Assembly (NCBI GenBank): GCA_024399615.1
Contig: JAKSNQ010000007.1
Span: forward strand, 1-49,482
Direction: 5' to 3'
Origin: Paludibacteraceae bacterium
GTDB taxonomy: Bacteria > Bacteroidota > Bacteroidia > Bacteroidales > Paludibacteraceae
Length of the DNA stretch: 49,482 bases
Positions 26,654 through 34,613 of this stretch are shown here, in pieces. A program made the translations under genes and the position numbers. Within the stretch, counting starts at the first letter, position 1. Each line of letters opens with the position of its first letter. The notes below the pieces were generated by a model. That model saw nothing but the letters and a program-made list of their open reading frames with translations, was not told the DNA's origin and ran no database searches.

Positions 26654-27736
26654 ATGTCAAAGCGTGTATTACTCGGCATGTCAGGCGGTATCGACAGTAC
26701 CGTTAGCGCTATGCTCCTTTTGGAACAGGGCTACGAGGTCGTGGGGGCCACGTTCCGAACCTACGATTCCATCAAAGAATCCTGTCTCGCTCGTGAGAAG
26801 GGCTGCTGCTCTGTTGATAGTATCATGGAGGCAAAAGCCAACTGTAAAAAGATGGGAATTGAGCACCATATCGTCGATTTTCGTGACACGTTTCGTGAGC
26901 ATATTATTTCTAATTTTATTAGCGAATACATGTCCGGCCGAACACCTAATCCTTGTGTTCTGTGCAATTCGTATATCAAATGGGGGGCTTTTATGGACGA
27001 GGCCAAACGCTTGGGGTGCGAATTTGTTGCCACAGGGCACTATGCACAAATAGCAGAACGAAATGGTCACGTTTTCCTCCATACTGCTGCCGATGAGCAC
27101 AAGGATCAGACCTATTTTTTATGGAGGGTTGAGGAGGAAAAACTGCGTCATATTATTTTCCCTCTCGGTCATCTTACCAAGCCGCAAGTACGCGAAATCG
27201 CTCGTCAGCATGGCTACGTTGCATTGGCAGAAAAGGCGGAAAGTCAGGAGATTTGTTTTGTTACCGACAACGACTATCGTCATTTTCTCCGCGATAATGT
27301 CTCCGACTACGACCAACGTGTTCTTCCGGGCAACTTCATCGCTACTACAGGCCATGTCGTAGGTCGTCATCAGGGCTTCTGTAACTACACCATCGGACAG
27401 CGCAAGGGACTCGGTATTGCGCTTGGCAAACCGGTTTTTGTTACGAAAATAGATGCCGAACGCAACGAGGTCACACTTGGAGACAATGCAGACCTTCTTA
27501 CGACCGAAGTAACCGCTACCGATATGATGCTGGTGGATCCCGATTGGCTCAAAGCTGATAACCAGGTCATGGCTCGTATCCGATATAAGTCCAAACCCGT
27601 CTCTGCACGTCTTGTCAATCTCGAAAACGGAGTAGGGCACTTCATCTTCGACGAACCCGTCTGGGGTGTCACACCTGGGCAATCGCTTGTATTGTACAAA
27701 GATAATCTGCTCGTTGGTGGTGGATTTTTAGCCTAA
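26654..27736 (+). CDS. mnmA: tRNA-specific 2-thiouridylase MnmA
   Basis: A 360-residue ATP pyrophosphatase that places sulfur on U34 of tRNA Lys, Glu and Gln. Seen: PP-loop LLGMSGGIDSTVSAMLL (about 6-22); GATFRTYD; the first catalytic Cys in RTPNPCVLCNSYIKW (about 96-110); VATGHYAQI; DQTYFLW; the second catalytic Cys in AESQEICFVTDNDYR; and the TGHVVGRHQGFCNYTIGQRKGLG region joining to a C-terminal beta-barrel. Complete and of usual length. Bacteroidetes often carry two mnmA paralogues; which one this is cannot be told. It follows the A2M gene by 128 bases, including the tandem repeats, with no clear promoter. Confidence 0.94.
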   Translation: MSKRVLLGMSGGIDSTVSAMLLLEQGYEVVGATFRTYDSIKESCLAREKGCCSVDSIMEAKANCKKMGIEHHIVDFRDTFREHIISNFISEYMSGRTPNPCVLCNSYIKWGAFMDEAKRLGCEFVATGHYAQIAERNGHVFLHTAADEHKDQTYFLWRVEEEKLRHIIFPLGHLTKPQVREIARQHGYVALAEKAESQEICFVTDNDYRHFLRDNVSDYDQRVLPGNFIATTGHVVGRHQGFCNYTIGQRKGLGIALGKPVFVTKIDAERNEVTLGDNADLLTTEVTATDMMLVDPDWLKADNQVMARIRYKSKPVSARLVNLENGVGHFIFDEPVWGVTPGQSLVLYKDNLLVGGGFLA

Positions 27737-27757
27737 CGTTGTTTTTTCTTGACCATG

Positions 27758-27789
27758 TTTGGTGGTTTGGAAAAAAAATCGTAACTTTG
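27758..27789 (+). promoter_or_regulatory. Promoter of the membrane AraC regulator / GH locus
   Basis: TTTG (27758-27761), 20 bases including an A8 tract and TCG, then TAACTTTG (27782-27789). It begins shortly after the mnmA stop and precedes the regulator start by about 50 bases. Confidence 0.75.
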
Positions 27790-27790
27790 T

Positions 27791-27806
27791 ATCTCATAAA
27801 TGAGAT
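27791..27806 (+). promoter_or_regulatory. Perfect dyad at the predicted transcription start
   Basis: ATCTCAT AA ATGAGAT, a perfect 16-base palindrome, begins one base after the -7 box, so it straddles the expected transcription start. It may be an operator for autoregulation or a 5' hairpin; the sequence does not tell which. Confidence 0.5.
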
Positions 27807-27842
27807 TTTCTGATATTCACATTTGGAATTTGATACGTTTAT

Positions 27843-29171
27843 ATGGAGACCACTCTGATTGATGGTATATTTTTCTGGCCGGTTCTGATGTTTCTTGTAT
27901 GTGCAGTCCTGTGCCTCATTCGTTGGAAAGACTTGCAAATGTCTCAGCGCATTTTCGCAGCTTTCCTTTTGGTCTCTATTCCTTTCCTGGTAGGTACTGG
28001 TTTTCAGGCGGTTAACGAGCGTGAATGGTTGGTGTACACCTTTCGAATGACCATTGTTACTCACCCCTGTATGACGATCCTTTGGACGTTTTTCCTCTAC
28101 ATCCAATACTATTCCAAACGTCTCCCCAGCTGGGCATGGATTTTCTTTTTATACCCATTCGTTATGGGAGTTTTGCACCTCTTGGTGCTTTTCCTTCCTC
28201 ACAACACGCCATTATGGAATATTGATGCAGCTGCTTTCCGTGTGTTATATCACGCGCTCCTCTATGTAATCAACCCCGCTATTCTTGCTTTTTCATTTGT
28301 CAAATGCTTTACTTATAGTCGTATGTCGGCTAATTTTATGGCTGATGACGAATCCTCACAGAAAGCATATTTGCAGCAGGTCTTGTACATTCTTTTCTTT
28401 TTTGCGCTCGTTCAGGTTCCCAAATATCTTGATTTTATTCCCGAATTGCAGACCAAACGTGTGATTCTTTTCATTTGGGCTGTCGTACTGTCCCTCTTCA
28501 CGGTGTATTTCAGTCGCATGGTGCTCGAGAACTTTGATCGTCCGGAGATTGATGGTAGACAACTTGAGGAGATTGAGCAGGGTAAGGCCGTACTTATGCA
28601 GTTGGTGGAACAGGATGTTATCAGCGATGTCATGCAGGAAGAACTTGAGCCATTCCTCGAAGAGAACCCTTCCGGCACTACCGTTGAGACCGAAAAAAAC
28701 TTGTTGACCGAAACAACTGAAGTTCACAAAGCAAGCGATACTTTGCATTTGCAACAACCTGCGCAGTTGGATTTGAAAATGCAACGTCTGCAACTCCTCG
28801 ATAAGTTTGACCGTGATCATAATTTCGGACAGAATCTGGACGATGTGATGACAAAGCGCAAACTATACCTGCGTCAAAAAATATCTATTGCCGATGTTGC
28901 GCACCAGTTGGGTACCAATCAGACCTATGTTTCTCTCTACATTAACGAGGTGATGCATCTTACCTTCTCTGAGTATATTAACTCACTCCGCATCCATCGT
29001 GAGGTATTGCCTCGATTGCAAGAAGACCCCAATGTGTCTGTCAGTACACTCATTTTTGATTGCGGATTCTCCACACCCTCCACTTTCTATCGTGCCTTTT
29101 TGACTACTATTGGCGAATCTTTCCCAAACTACAGAAAACAACTTCTTGAGCAGAAAATGTCAAGCATTTGA
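27843..29171 (+). CDS. Membrane-anchored AraC-type transcriptional regulator
   Basis: A 442-residue protein with an N-terminal membrane domain of about six or seven helices (about 8-225; e.g. FFWPVLMFLVCAVLCLI and IWAVVLSLFTVYFSR), a linker rich in E and Q (about 230-320), and a C-terminal AraC DNA-binding domain (about 335-440): KISIADVAHQLGTNQTYVSLYINEVM, then SVSTLIFDCGFSTPSTFYRAFLTTIGESFPNYRKQ, with both helix-turn-helix units. Proteins of this plan are widespread in Bacteroides and are thought to sense envelope or membrane signals. It begins a run with the two glycosidases, so it is a natural candidate to control them; its own promoter carries a dyad that might be an autoregulatory site. 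Confidence 0.85.
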   Translation: METTLIDGIFFWPVLMFLVCAVLCLIRWKDLQMSQRIFAAFLLVSIPFLVGTGFQAVNEREWLVYTFRMTIVTHPCMTILWTFFLYIQYYSKRLPSWAWIFFLYPFVMGVLHLLVLFLPHNTPLWNIDAAAFRVLYHALLYVINPAILAFSFVKCFTYSRMSANFMADDESSQKAYLQQVLYILFFFALVQVPKYLDFIPELQTKRVILFIWAVVLSLFTVYFSRMVLENFDRPEIDGRQLEEIEQGKAVLMQLVEQDVISDVMQEELEPFLEENPSGTTVETEKNLLTETTEVHKASDTLHLQQPAQLDLKMQRLQLLDKFDRDHNFGQNLDDVMTKRKLYLRQKISIADVAHQLGTNQTYVSLYINEVMHLTFSEYINSLRIHREVLPRLQEDPNVSVSTLIFDCGFSTPSTFYRAFLTTIGESFPNYRKQLLEQKMSSI

Positions 29172-29228
29172 TTTACTATAACATACCGTATTTTCTAATT
29201 ATCCTATGAAAATAAAATCCATACTATC

Positions 29229-31784
29229 ATGAAGCAAACAATCACATTCTTTTTGTTGCTGTTTATCGGCACTATTGCCGCAATGGCACAGAATTTTCAA
29301 CTCAACAACAGCACTTATTTTGAAACAGCGGGAGTCAATGTCATGGCTTTTGATGACTTTTATCCCGAGGGCCATCAGGGTGGTGTTAGTATTCTCATGA
29401 ATGGCCATCGTATCGCTACCAATGGTGATATTCGTTTTGAACCCACACCGGGTCAATGGCAACCTGTTCCTAAAAAACTGGGACGCAAGGTGACCGACAA
29501 TACGATTATCACGACACTCTGCTATCCCGATTCGTCGCGTCATAAGACGGGTTTCAATCCGATGATATACCCAGACTTGAAACTCAACTATCAGGTTCGT
29601 GTGGAAGCACGTGGTACCGAAATCATTGTTTCTGTCGATCTCGACCAACCTATTCCTGAGCGTTATCTCGGTAAAGTGGGTTTTAACCTTGAATTTTTCC
29701 CAGGCTATCTCTTTGGGAAGTCATGGTTGATGGACGAGCAGAGTGGCATCTTCCCTCAGCAGCCTAATGGTCCCCTTCATGTTACATCCAGCAACCTGCA
29801 GCACTCATGGAACTACACGCCAACCGATTGCTCTGTTGTTGACTACGACCACCTGCTTGGCGCAAAACTCGATGAGAATGGCATATCCGACACCTATAGT
29901 CCTATCATCGCAGACGATTACATCGCAGAACCATATGCTGTGGGCAAAGTATTTACATCTTGTCCTGAAGATCCTCTTAGCCGTCTCACTATCGAGAGCA
30001 CATGTGGTGCCGACCTCAAGCTTTACGATGGACGCATGAATCATAACAATGGCTGGTTTGTACTGCGTAGTGAGATTCCTGCTGGCAAGACACGCGACGC
30101 AATAACCTGGACTATTCGTCCTAATATCGTTGCGGATTGGATGTATCAGCCTGTCATCCAAACCTCTCAGATTGGCTACTTGCCTTCTCAAACCAAGGCG
30201 GCTGTCATTGAGCTTGACAAGCGCGACCTTTCTACCCAAACTGCACAACTCTACCGTATCGGTCGCGATGGTAAGGAACTCGTTCGCGAGATTACGCCTA
30301 CCCAGTGGGGAGATTTCCTTCGATATCGATATCTCAAGGCCGATTTTTCTGATATTCAGCAGCCTGGCATGTATCAAATTGCATACGGAAACTCTGAGTC
30401 TGCTATCTTCCGCATTGGTTCTGACGTGTACGAACGTGGTGTTTGGCAGCCCGTTATCGAGTATTTCCTTCCCGTACAAATGTGCCATATGCGCGTGACT
30501 GAAAAATATCGTGTATGGCACGATCGTTGCCACATGGACGATGCACAGATGGCGCATCATCACAACCATTTTGATGGTTATGATCAGAAAAATGGCGATT
30601 GGAAATACCAACCGGGTGAGTTGGTTGATGGGCTCAACGTGGGTGGTTGGCACGATGCAGGTGATTTCGACCTTCGTGTTGAATCTCAGGCGGGCGAGTG
30701 CTATATCCTCGCACTTGCTATGGAGCAGTTCCATCCTGCTATTGATGCTACGCTTATCGATCAGGTAAATCACCTCACCGAGATTCACCAACCCGATGGC
30801 AAGAACGATATTCTACAGCAGATTGAGCATGGCGCCCTCACCGTTACTGCCGGTTATCGCGCACTTGGACGTCTGTATAGAGGTATCATCTGCAATGGTT
30901 TACGCCAGTATGTAATGTTAGGCGATGCGGCTGCTATGACCGACGGAATTATTGGTAACGAAGATGACCGGTGGGTCTATACCGAGCATAATCCTCAGCG
31001 CGAACTTTCCACCGCAGCCCAACTCGCTGGTACCAGTCGTGTATTGCGTGGTTTTAACGACAAGCTGGCTGATGAATGTCTTACCATCGCAGAGGCACTC
31101 TACGATATCACTCCTGTGGAGAATGACCGTTTGGCTGAAACCAAAATGCATGCCGCAGCCGAACTCTTTCTTTCCACCGACAACCGCATCTATCTTGACT
31201 ATATCATCTCGCAGAGAGAAGTGTTGAAGGATGCTGCCAGCCGCAATGCGTGGTACTTGGCTCGGGTTGAACAACGAGTAAATGGGATGAAAGATAAGAA
31301 GATAAAAGCTTGGGTTAAGGACTATAAAATGGCTCTGCAGACCTATGCCGACTCGCTCGCCCTGACTGTGGCAGAAACACCTTATGGCGTTCCTTATCGA
31401 CCTGCTATTTGGGGTGCCGGATGGAATATTCAGGCGTTCGGATTCAAGCACTATTTCTTGGCTAAAGCATATCCTGAGATATTCTCTGCCGAACCTGTTT
31501 GCAATGCTCTCAACTTCATCTTGGGTTGCCACCCTGGCAGCAACCAGGCTTCTTTTGCTTCGGGCGTAGGTGCACAGTCGGCAACCGTAGGGTATGGTCT
31601 CAATCGTGCCGATTGGAGTTATATACCGGGTGGCGTCGTTTCTGGTACTGCGCTTATCCGTCCTGACTTCCCCGAACTCCTCACTTTCCCATTCCTTTGG
31701 CAACAGGTCGAGTACGTACTCGGTGGCGGCAGCTCTCACTACATGTTCCTTGTCCTCGCTGTCAATCATCTGCTCAACAACTAA
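29229..31784 (+). CDS. Glycoside hydrolase family 9 (beta-glucanase)
   Basis: An 851-residue exported enzyme (signal MKQTITFFLLLFIGTIAAMAQ). An N-terminal beta-rich region of about 290 residues that I do not recognise is followed by the Ig-like CelD_N-type domain (VIQTSQIGYLPSQTKAAVIELD, from about 307) and a GH9 (alpha/alpha)6 barrel from about 420. Catalytic marks are GGWHDAGDFD (about 472-481, with the conserved aspartates), LGCHPGSNQASFASGVG and, near the C-terminus, WQQVEYVLGGGSSHYMFL with the likely proton donor Glu at about 828. Substrates of the family are cellulose, mixed-linkage glucan or xyloglucan. It lies 57 bases after the regulator and 16 before the GH5 gene. Confidence 0.92.
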   Translation: MKQTITFFLLLFIGTIAAMAQNFQLNNSTYFETAGVNVMAFDDFYPEGHQGGVSILMNGHRIATNGDIRFEPTPGQWQPVPKKLGRKVTDNTIITTLCYPDSSRHKTGFNPMIYPDLKLNYQVRVEARGTEIIVSVDLDQPIPERYLGKVGFNLEFFPGYLFGKSWLMDEQSGIFPQQPNGPLHVTSSNLQHSWNYTPTDCSVVDYDHLLGAKLDENGISDTYSPIIADDYIAEPYAVGKVFTSCPEDPLSRLTIESTCGADLKLYDGRMNHNNGWFVLRSEIPAGKTRDAITWTIRPNIVADWMYQPVIQTSQIGYLPSQTKAAVIELDKRDLSTQTAQLYRIGRDGKELVREITPTQWGDFLRYRYLKADFSDIQQPGMYQIAYGNSESAIFRIGSDVYERGVWQPVIEYFLPVQMCHMRVTEKYRVWHDRCHMDDAQMAHHHNHFDGYDQKNGDWKYQPGELVDGLNVGGWHDAGDFDLRVESQAGECYILALAMEQFHPAIDATLIDQVNHLTEIHQPDGKNDILQQIEHGALTVTAGYRALGRLYRGIICNGLRQYVMLGDAAAMTDGIIGNEDDRWVYTEHNPQRELSTAAQLAGTSRVLRGFNDKLADECLTIAEALYDITPVENDRLAETKMHAAAELFLSTDNRIYLDYIISQREVLKDAASRNAWYLARVEQRVNGMKDKKIKAWVKDYKMALQTYADSLALTVAETPYGVPYRPAIWGAGWNIQAFGFKHYFLAKAYPEIFSAEPVCNALNFILGCHPGSNQASFASGVGAQSATVGYGLNRADWSYIPGGVVSGTALIRPDFPELLTFPFLWQQVEYVLGGGSSHYMFLVLAVNHLLNN

Positions 31785-31800
31785 TCAACACCATAACACA

Positions 31801-32913
31801 ATGAAAAAACTATCTTCTTTAATCGTCAGTCTGGTATTTCTTCTTACCGCATGCACCACTCCTGACAAACCATTTGTCCTCAAGCGTGGTACCAACCTTA
31901 GCCACTGGCTTTCTCAGAGCCCACTTCGAGGCGAAGAACGTGCACGTCGTGTCGAAGAAGACGACATCGCCCGCCTCAAGGAACTGGGATTTGACCATGT
32001 ACGTATCCCTATTGATGAAGAACAATTTTGGGATGAAGAGGGCAATCAGCTTCCCGAAGCATGGGCGCTCCTTACACGTACCCTTGATCTCACACAACAG
32101 TATGGACTGCGTGCTATCGTTGACCTGCATATCGTCCGTTCACACCATTTCAATGCCGGATTTGATGGAGGCAAAAATACTCTCTTTGAAGACCCTGCAC
32201 AGCAGGAAAAGCTGGTCGATCTTTGGCGTCAACTATCTGCTGTCCTGCATAGTTACAAGACCAGTATGGTGGCATATGAGTTCATGAACGAGCCGGTTGC
32301 AGACGATCCTGAACAATGGAATCAACTGATTGCGATGGTACATCATGAACTCCGTTCATTGGAACCAAACCGAACCCTCGTCATCGGTTCTAATCTCTGG
32401 CAGGGTGTTAGAACATTCAAGGATTTGAAGGTCCCGGCCAATGATCCACATATTCTCCTTAGTTTCCATTTCTACGAACCTATGATTCTAACTCATTACA
32501 AGGCAGAATGGAGCGAATATGGTCGCTACACGGGCGAGTTTCAATATCCTGGTGTGATGCTTTCCGACGATGATTATCAGTCACTTAGCGATGAGCAACA
32601 ACAACTGCTTGCTCCCTTTATGCAGGATTGGAATCGTGACATGTTGAAAGCCATGATACAGCAGGCTGCCGACGTGGCTGCACAATACAATCTTCCTCTC
32701 TATTGTGGCGAGTGGGGCGTGTATTATACAGCACCTGCGGAGCAGAAATACCAGTGGTATCGCGACATGATTTCCATTTTCGACGAACTTAATATCGGTT
32801 GGTCAACATGGTGCTACGACTCTGGTTTTGGTTTCTGGAAACGTGACGATAGTGGCTTTGACGACAAACCTATGCTTGATATTCTCCTGAGTGGTAAAGC
32901 CCTCGGCGAGTAA
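31801..32913 (+). CDS. Glycoside hydrolase family 5 lipoprotein (endo-beta-glucanase type)
   Basis: A 370-residue lipoprotein: MKKLSSLIVSLVFLLTAC gives a lipobox (LTAC, Cys about 18). The TIM barrel has KRGTNLSHWLSQ near the start, GFDHVRIPIDEEQFW, IVDLHIV, the acid/base Glu in AYEFMNEPV (about 164), LLSFHFYEP, and the nucleophile Glu in LYCGEWGVYY (about 304), then WSTWCYDSGFGFW. Both catalytic residues are intact. The ATG at 31801 was chosen for the lipoprotein signal; the frame is open far upstream only because it overlaps the GH9 gene. With a surface or periplasmic anchor it would act with the neighbouring GH9 on beta-1,4-glucan. The exact subfamily is not decidable by eye. Confidence 0.9.
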   Translation: MKKLSSLIVSLVFLLTACTTPDKPFVLKRGTNLSHWLSQSPLRGEERARRVEEDDIARLKELGFDHVRIPIDEEQFWDEEGNQLPEAWALLTRTLDLTQQYGLRAIVDLHIVRSHHFNAGFDGGKNTLFEDPAQQEKLVDLWRQLSAVLHSYKTSMVAYEFMNEPVADDPEQWNQLIAMVHHELRSLEPNRTLVIGSNLWQGVRTFKDLKVPANDPHILLSFHFYEPMILTHYKAEWSEYGRYTGEFQYPGVMLSDDDYQSLSDEQQQLLAPFMQDWNRDMLKAMIQQAADVAAQYNLPLYCGEWGVYYTAPAEQKYQWYRDMISIFDELNIGWSTWCYDSGFGFWKRDDSGFDDKPMLDILLSGKALGE

Positions 32914-32961
32914 TATACATTATCCTTCGCCTTCCTTACATAAATTCTCCATTTACGCTTT

Positions 32962-32995
32962 GACGGCCAAAACACGCACATGTGTTTTGGCCGTC
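32962..32995. terminator. Strong stem between convergent genes (bidirectional terminator)
   Basis: GACGGCCAAAACAC (32962-32975) pairs perfectly over 14 bases with GTGTTTTGGCCGTC (32982-32995), with a 6-base loop. It sits between the GH5 gene (+) and the plug-protein gene (-), about 50 and 105 bases from their stops, so it can end transcripts from both sides, though the T-runs are short. Confidence 0.75.
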
Positions 32996-33100
32996 TTCAT
33001 TGGTTGTTGTTCGATACTCTATCGAGACTCGAAGTTCTTCTGTGAACTGCAAACCATAGGAAAAACATCTGCAAACAATGGGAAAAACGATGCTCTCTCT

Positions 33101-34381
33101 TTACTGTTCGAATAGTCCTATCAGGCGATCATATCGACTTCCAAATGGACGATGATACACATATACTCGATAGTGGTTGTGTGTCTGCCAGAAACTACCT
33201 TCGATACGTTGCATCGTGGCCACCTTCTCCCCTTTGGGCACAAAGGCATACAACCATTCATAGCCTCCTTGTTTGAGGTAACTGGTCAGTACGTAGGCAT
33301 GATGATCGTTGTCATATTGCATTCGATTTGAAGAGGTAAACAAGTTGTACCATGCGTCACCCAACACATATACCGAACCATCAAACCAAGGATTCTCCAT
33401 CGGTAAGATAAAATGTACTTGCACATAGTCGGCTTCTGTATCGTCATAATCCGAACGTTCATAATTTATCACAAATTGTCCATTCGCATCTGGTTCGCTA
33501 ATATATGGTCGATCAGCTCGTATCTCTGATGGAAATAGAAAAGCATGATGATAGGTGTGATCATAACTCATCTGATCCACGTTTTGCCCCATAAAATAGA
33601 GACTGGCATCATCAAAATGCTGATATTCATTGCCGCCTTCAAAGATGAGCTCTCGACTATGTATCCAGCGCAAGTGCTGTGGCTCTACCAGCGAGGGTTT
33701 AGGGGCAAAAACTCGGTTGTCAATTCGACCATTTTGCTCTACAACCAAACGTATTTCATCAGGCGAGAGCACCTTTTCTTTTTGTAAATCCAAGTCTATG
33801 TCCAACTGTTGATAGCGACCTGAAAATTCGATATCGGTATTGGCTCGTTGATTTATCTCTATGCGGGTCTTTTGTTCTACTACCTGAAAACATACCGTTG
33901 CTACCACTTGTTCACGTTTGCCGTCTTCATATATTTGAATTGCATAGTTGCCGCTGATGGTAGGACGCATGTCTTCGTTGGGAAACAAAAATCGATAGTG
34001 AGTATAGTCTTGTTGGGTATTCAGAGAGTGTTCATAGTCGTTGATATCCACACTATTTGAACCTTGCAAATACTCGTATTCAGGTAACTCGTCGCGCGTA
34101 CCATCTGCATTGAGATGGAGCAGGGTATAACTATAGAAATGTGTCTCATGGCTGAGTTGATCGAACGAGATCTCCAATATCTTATCCTCGTTGCCCAATT
34201 CCAAATACGGCCGCAATAATTGGCCATTGTAATCTGCCGACTCGGGTGCATAACGCAAGCGAAGAGTTGCCAATTCGGACCCTGATAATTGGGTGCGAAG
34301 TGGTTGCAAAGCCCATGATATGCTGGTCAATATGCACAATAATCCGACCGTCAAGATTCGTTGTATTTGTCTATGTTTCAT
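33101..34381 (-). CDS. DUF5103 protein, candidate T9SS plug protein
   Basis: A 426-residue exported protein (signal MKHRQIQRILTVGLLCILTSISWAL). The body matches the DUF5103 family, now described as the type IX secretion system plug protein: TQLSGSELATLRLRYAPESADYNGQLLRPYLELG at the start (33 residues, read in parts), ILEISFDQLSHETHFYSYTLLH, IDIDLDLQ and the late VYVLGDAWYNLFTSSNRMQYD and YRVYVYHRPFGSRYDRLIGL. In that system the plug closes the SprA channel on the periplasmic or outer side. The start at 34381 lies just downstream of a perfect promoter (18 bases of leader); in-frame starts upstream fall inside the promoter. It stands alone, divergent from the DUF853 gene. Confidence 0.78.
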   Translation of the reverse strand: MKHRQIQRILTVGLLCILTSISWALQPLRTQLSGSELATLRLRYAPESADYNGQLLRPYLELGNEDKILEISFDQLSHETHFYSYTLLHLNADGTRDELPEYEYLQGSNSVDINDYEHSLNTQQDYTHYRFLFPNEDMRPTISGNYAIQIYEDGKREQVVATVCFQVVEQKTRIEINQRANTDIEFSGRYQQLDIDLDLQKEKVLSPDEIRLVVEQNGRIDNRVFAPKPSLVEPQHLRWIHSRELIFEGGNEYQHFDDASLYFMGQNVDQMSYDHTYHHAFLFPSEIRADRPYISEPDANGQFVINYERSDYDDTEADYVQVHFILPMENPWFDGSVYVLGDAWYNLFTSSNRMQYDNDHHAYVLTSYLKQGGYEWLYAFVPKGEKVATMQRIEGSFWQTHNHYRVYVYHRPFGSRYDRLIGLFEQ

Positions 34382-34405
34382 GACTTTTACCATGCAAATA
34401 TGGTG

Positions 34406-34437
34406 CAAAATTAGTATATTTCTGCGAAATGTGCAAA
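34406..34437 (-). promoter_or_regulatory. Promoter of the plug-protein gene
   Basis: Minus strand: TTTG (34434-34437), a 20-base spacer, TAATTTTG (34406-34413). The box overlaps an in-frame TTG, which shows that the longer reading of the gene is not used. Confidence 0.75.
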
Positions 34438-34452
34438 TATTTGGCTATATTT

Positions 34453-34484
34453 CTTGCATATTTAAATAATATTTAGTAACTTTG
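34453..34484 (+). promoter_or_regulatory. Promoter of the DUF853 gene
   Basis: TAACTTTG (34477-34484) preceded after 20 bases by CTTG (34453-34456), one base off the TTTG consensus. It is divergent from the plug-gene promoter and gives a leader of about 120 bases. Confidence 0.6.
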
Positions 34485-34506
34485 CGCCAAAAATTAAGGC
34501 ATTTGT

Positions 34507-34587
34507 TGTTCTGAGAATTGCTTTTTTTGATTTTGCAGTTTTAGGGTTCGTTGTTTGTCCAACGATTAACCTATTCTTTTCAGAACA
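34507..34587 (+). promoter_or_regulatory. Structured 5' leader of the DUF853 gene
   Basis: Nested complementary arms lie between promoter and start codon: TGTTCTGA (34507-34514) with TCAGAACA (34580-34587); GGTT (34545-34548) with AACC (34568-34571); CGTTG (34549-34553) with CAACG (34560-34564) around a 6-base loop. The arms are perfect. It matches no riboswitch that I recognise and could be a control element or protein-binding site. Confidence 0.45.
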
Positions 34588-34613
34588 CTTAACAACTATA
34601 TATTTATTTCGAT

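Noticed and set aside
29805..30791. A 328-codon open frame on the minus strand
   Set aside because: It is antisense to the GH9 gene, which has clear catalytic motifs. The frame is a by-product of its codon use.
30918..31769. A 283-codon open frame on the minus strand
   Set aside because: It overlaps the GH9 gene end on the opposite strand and shows no protein features.
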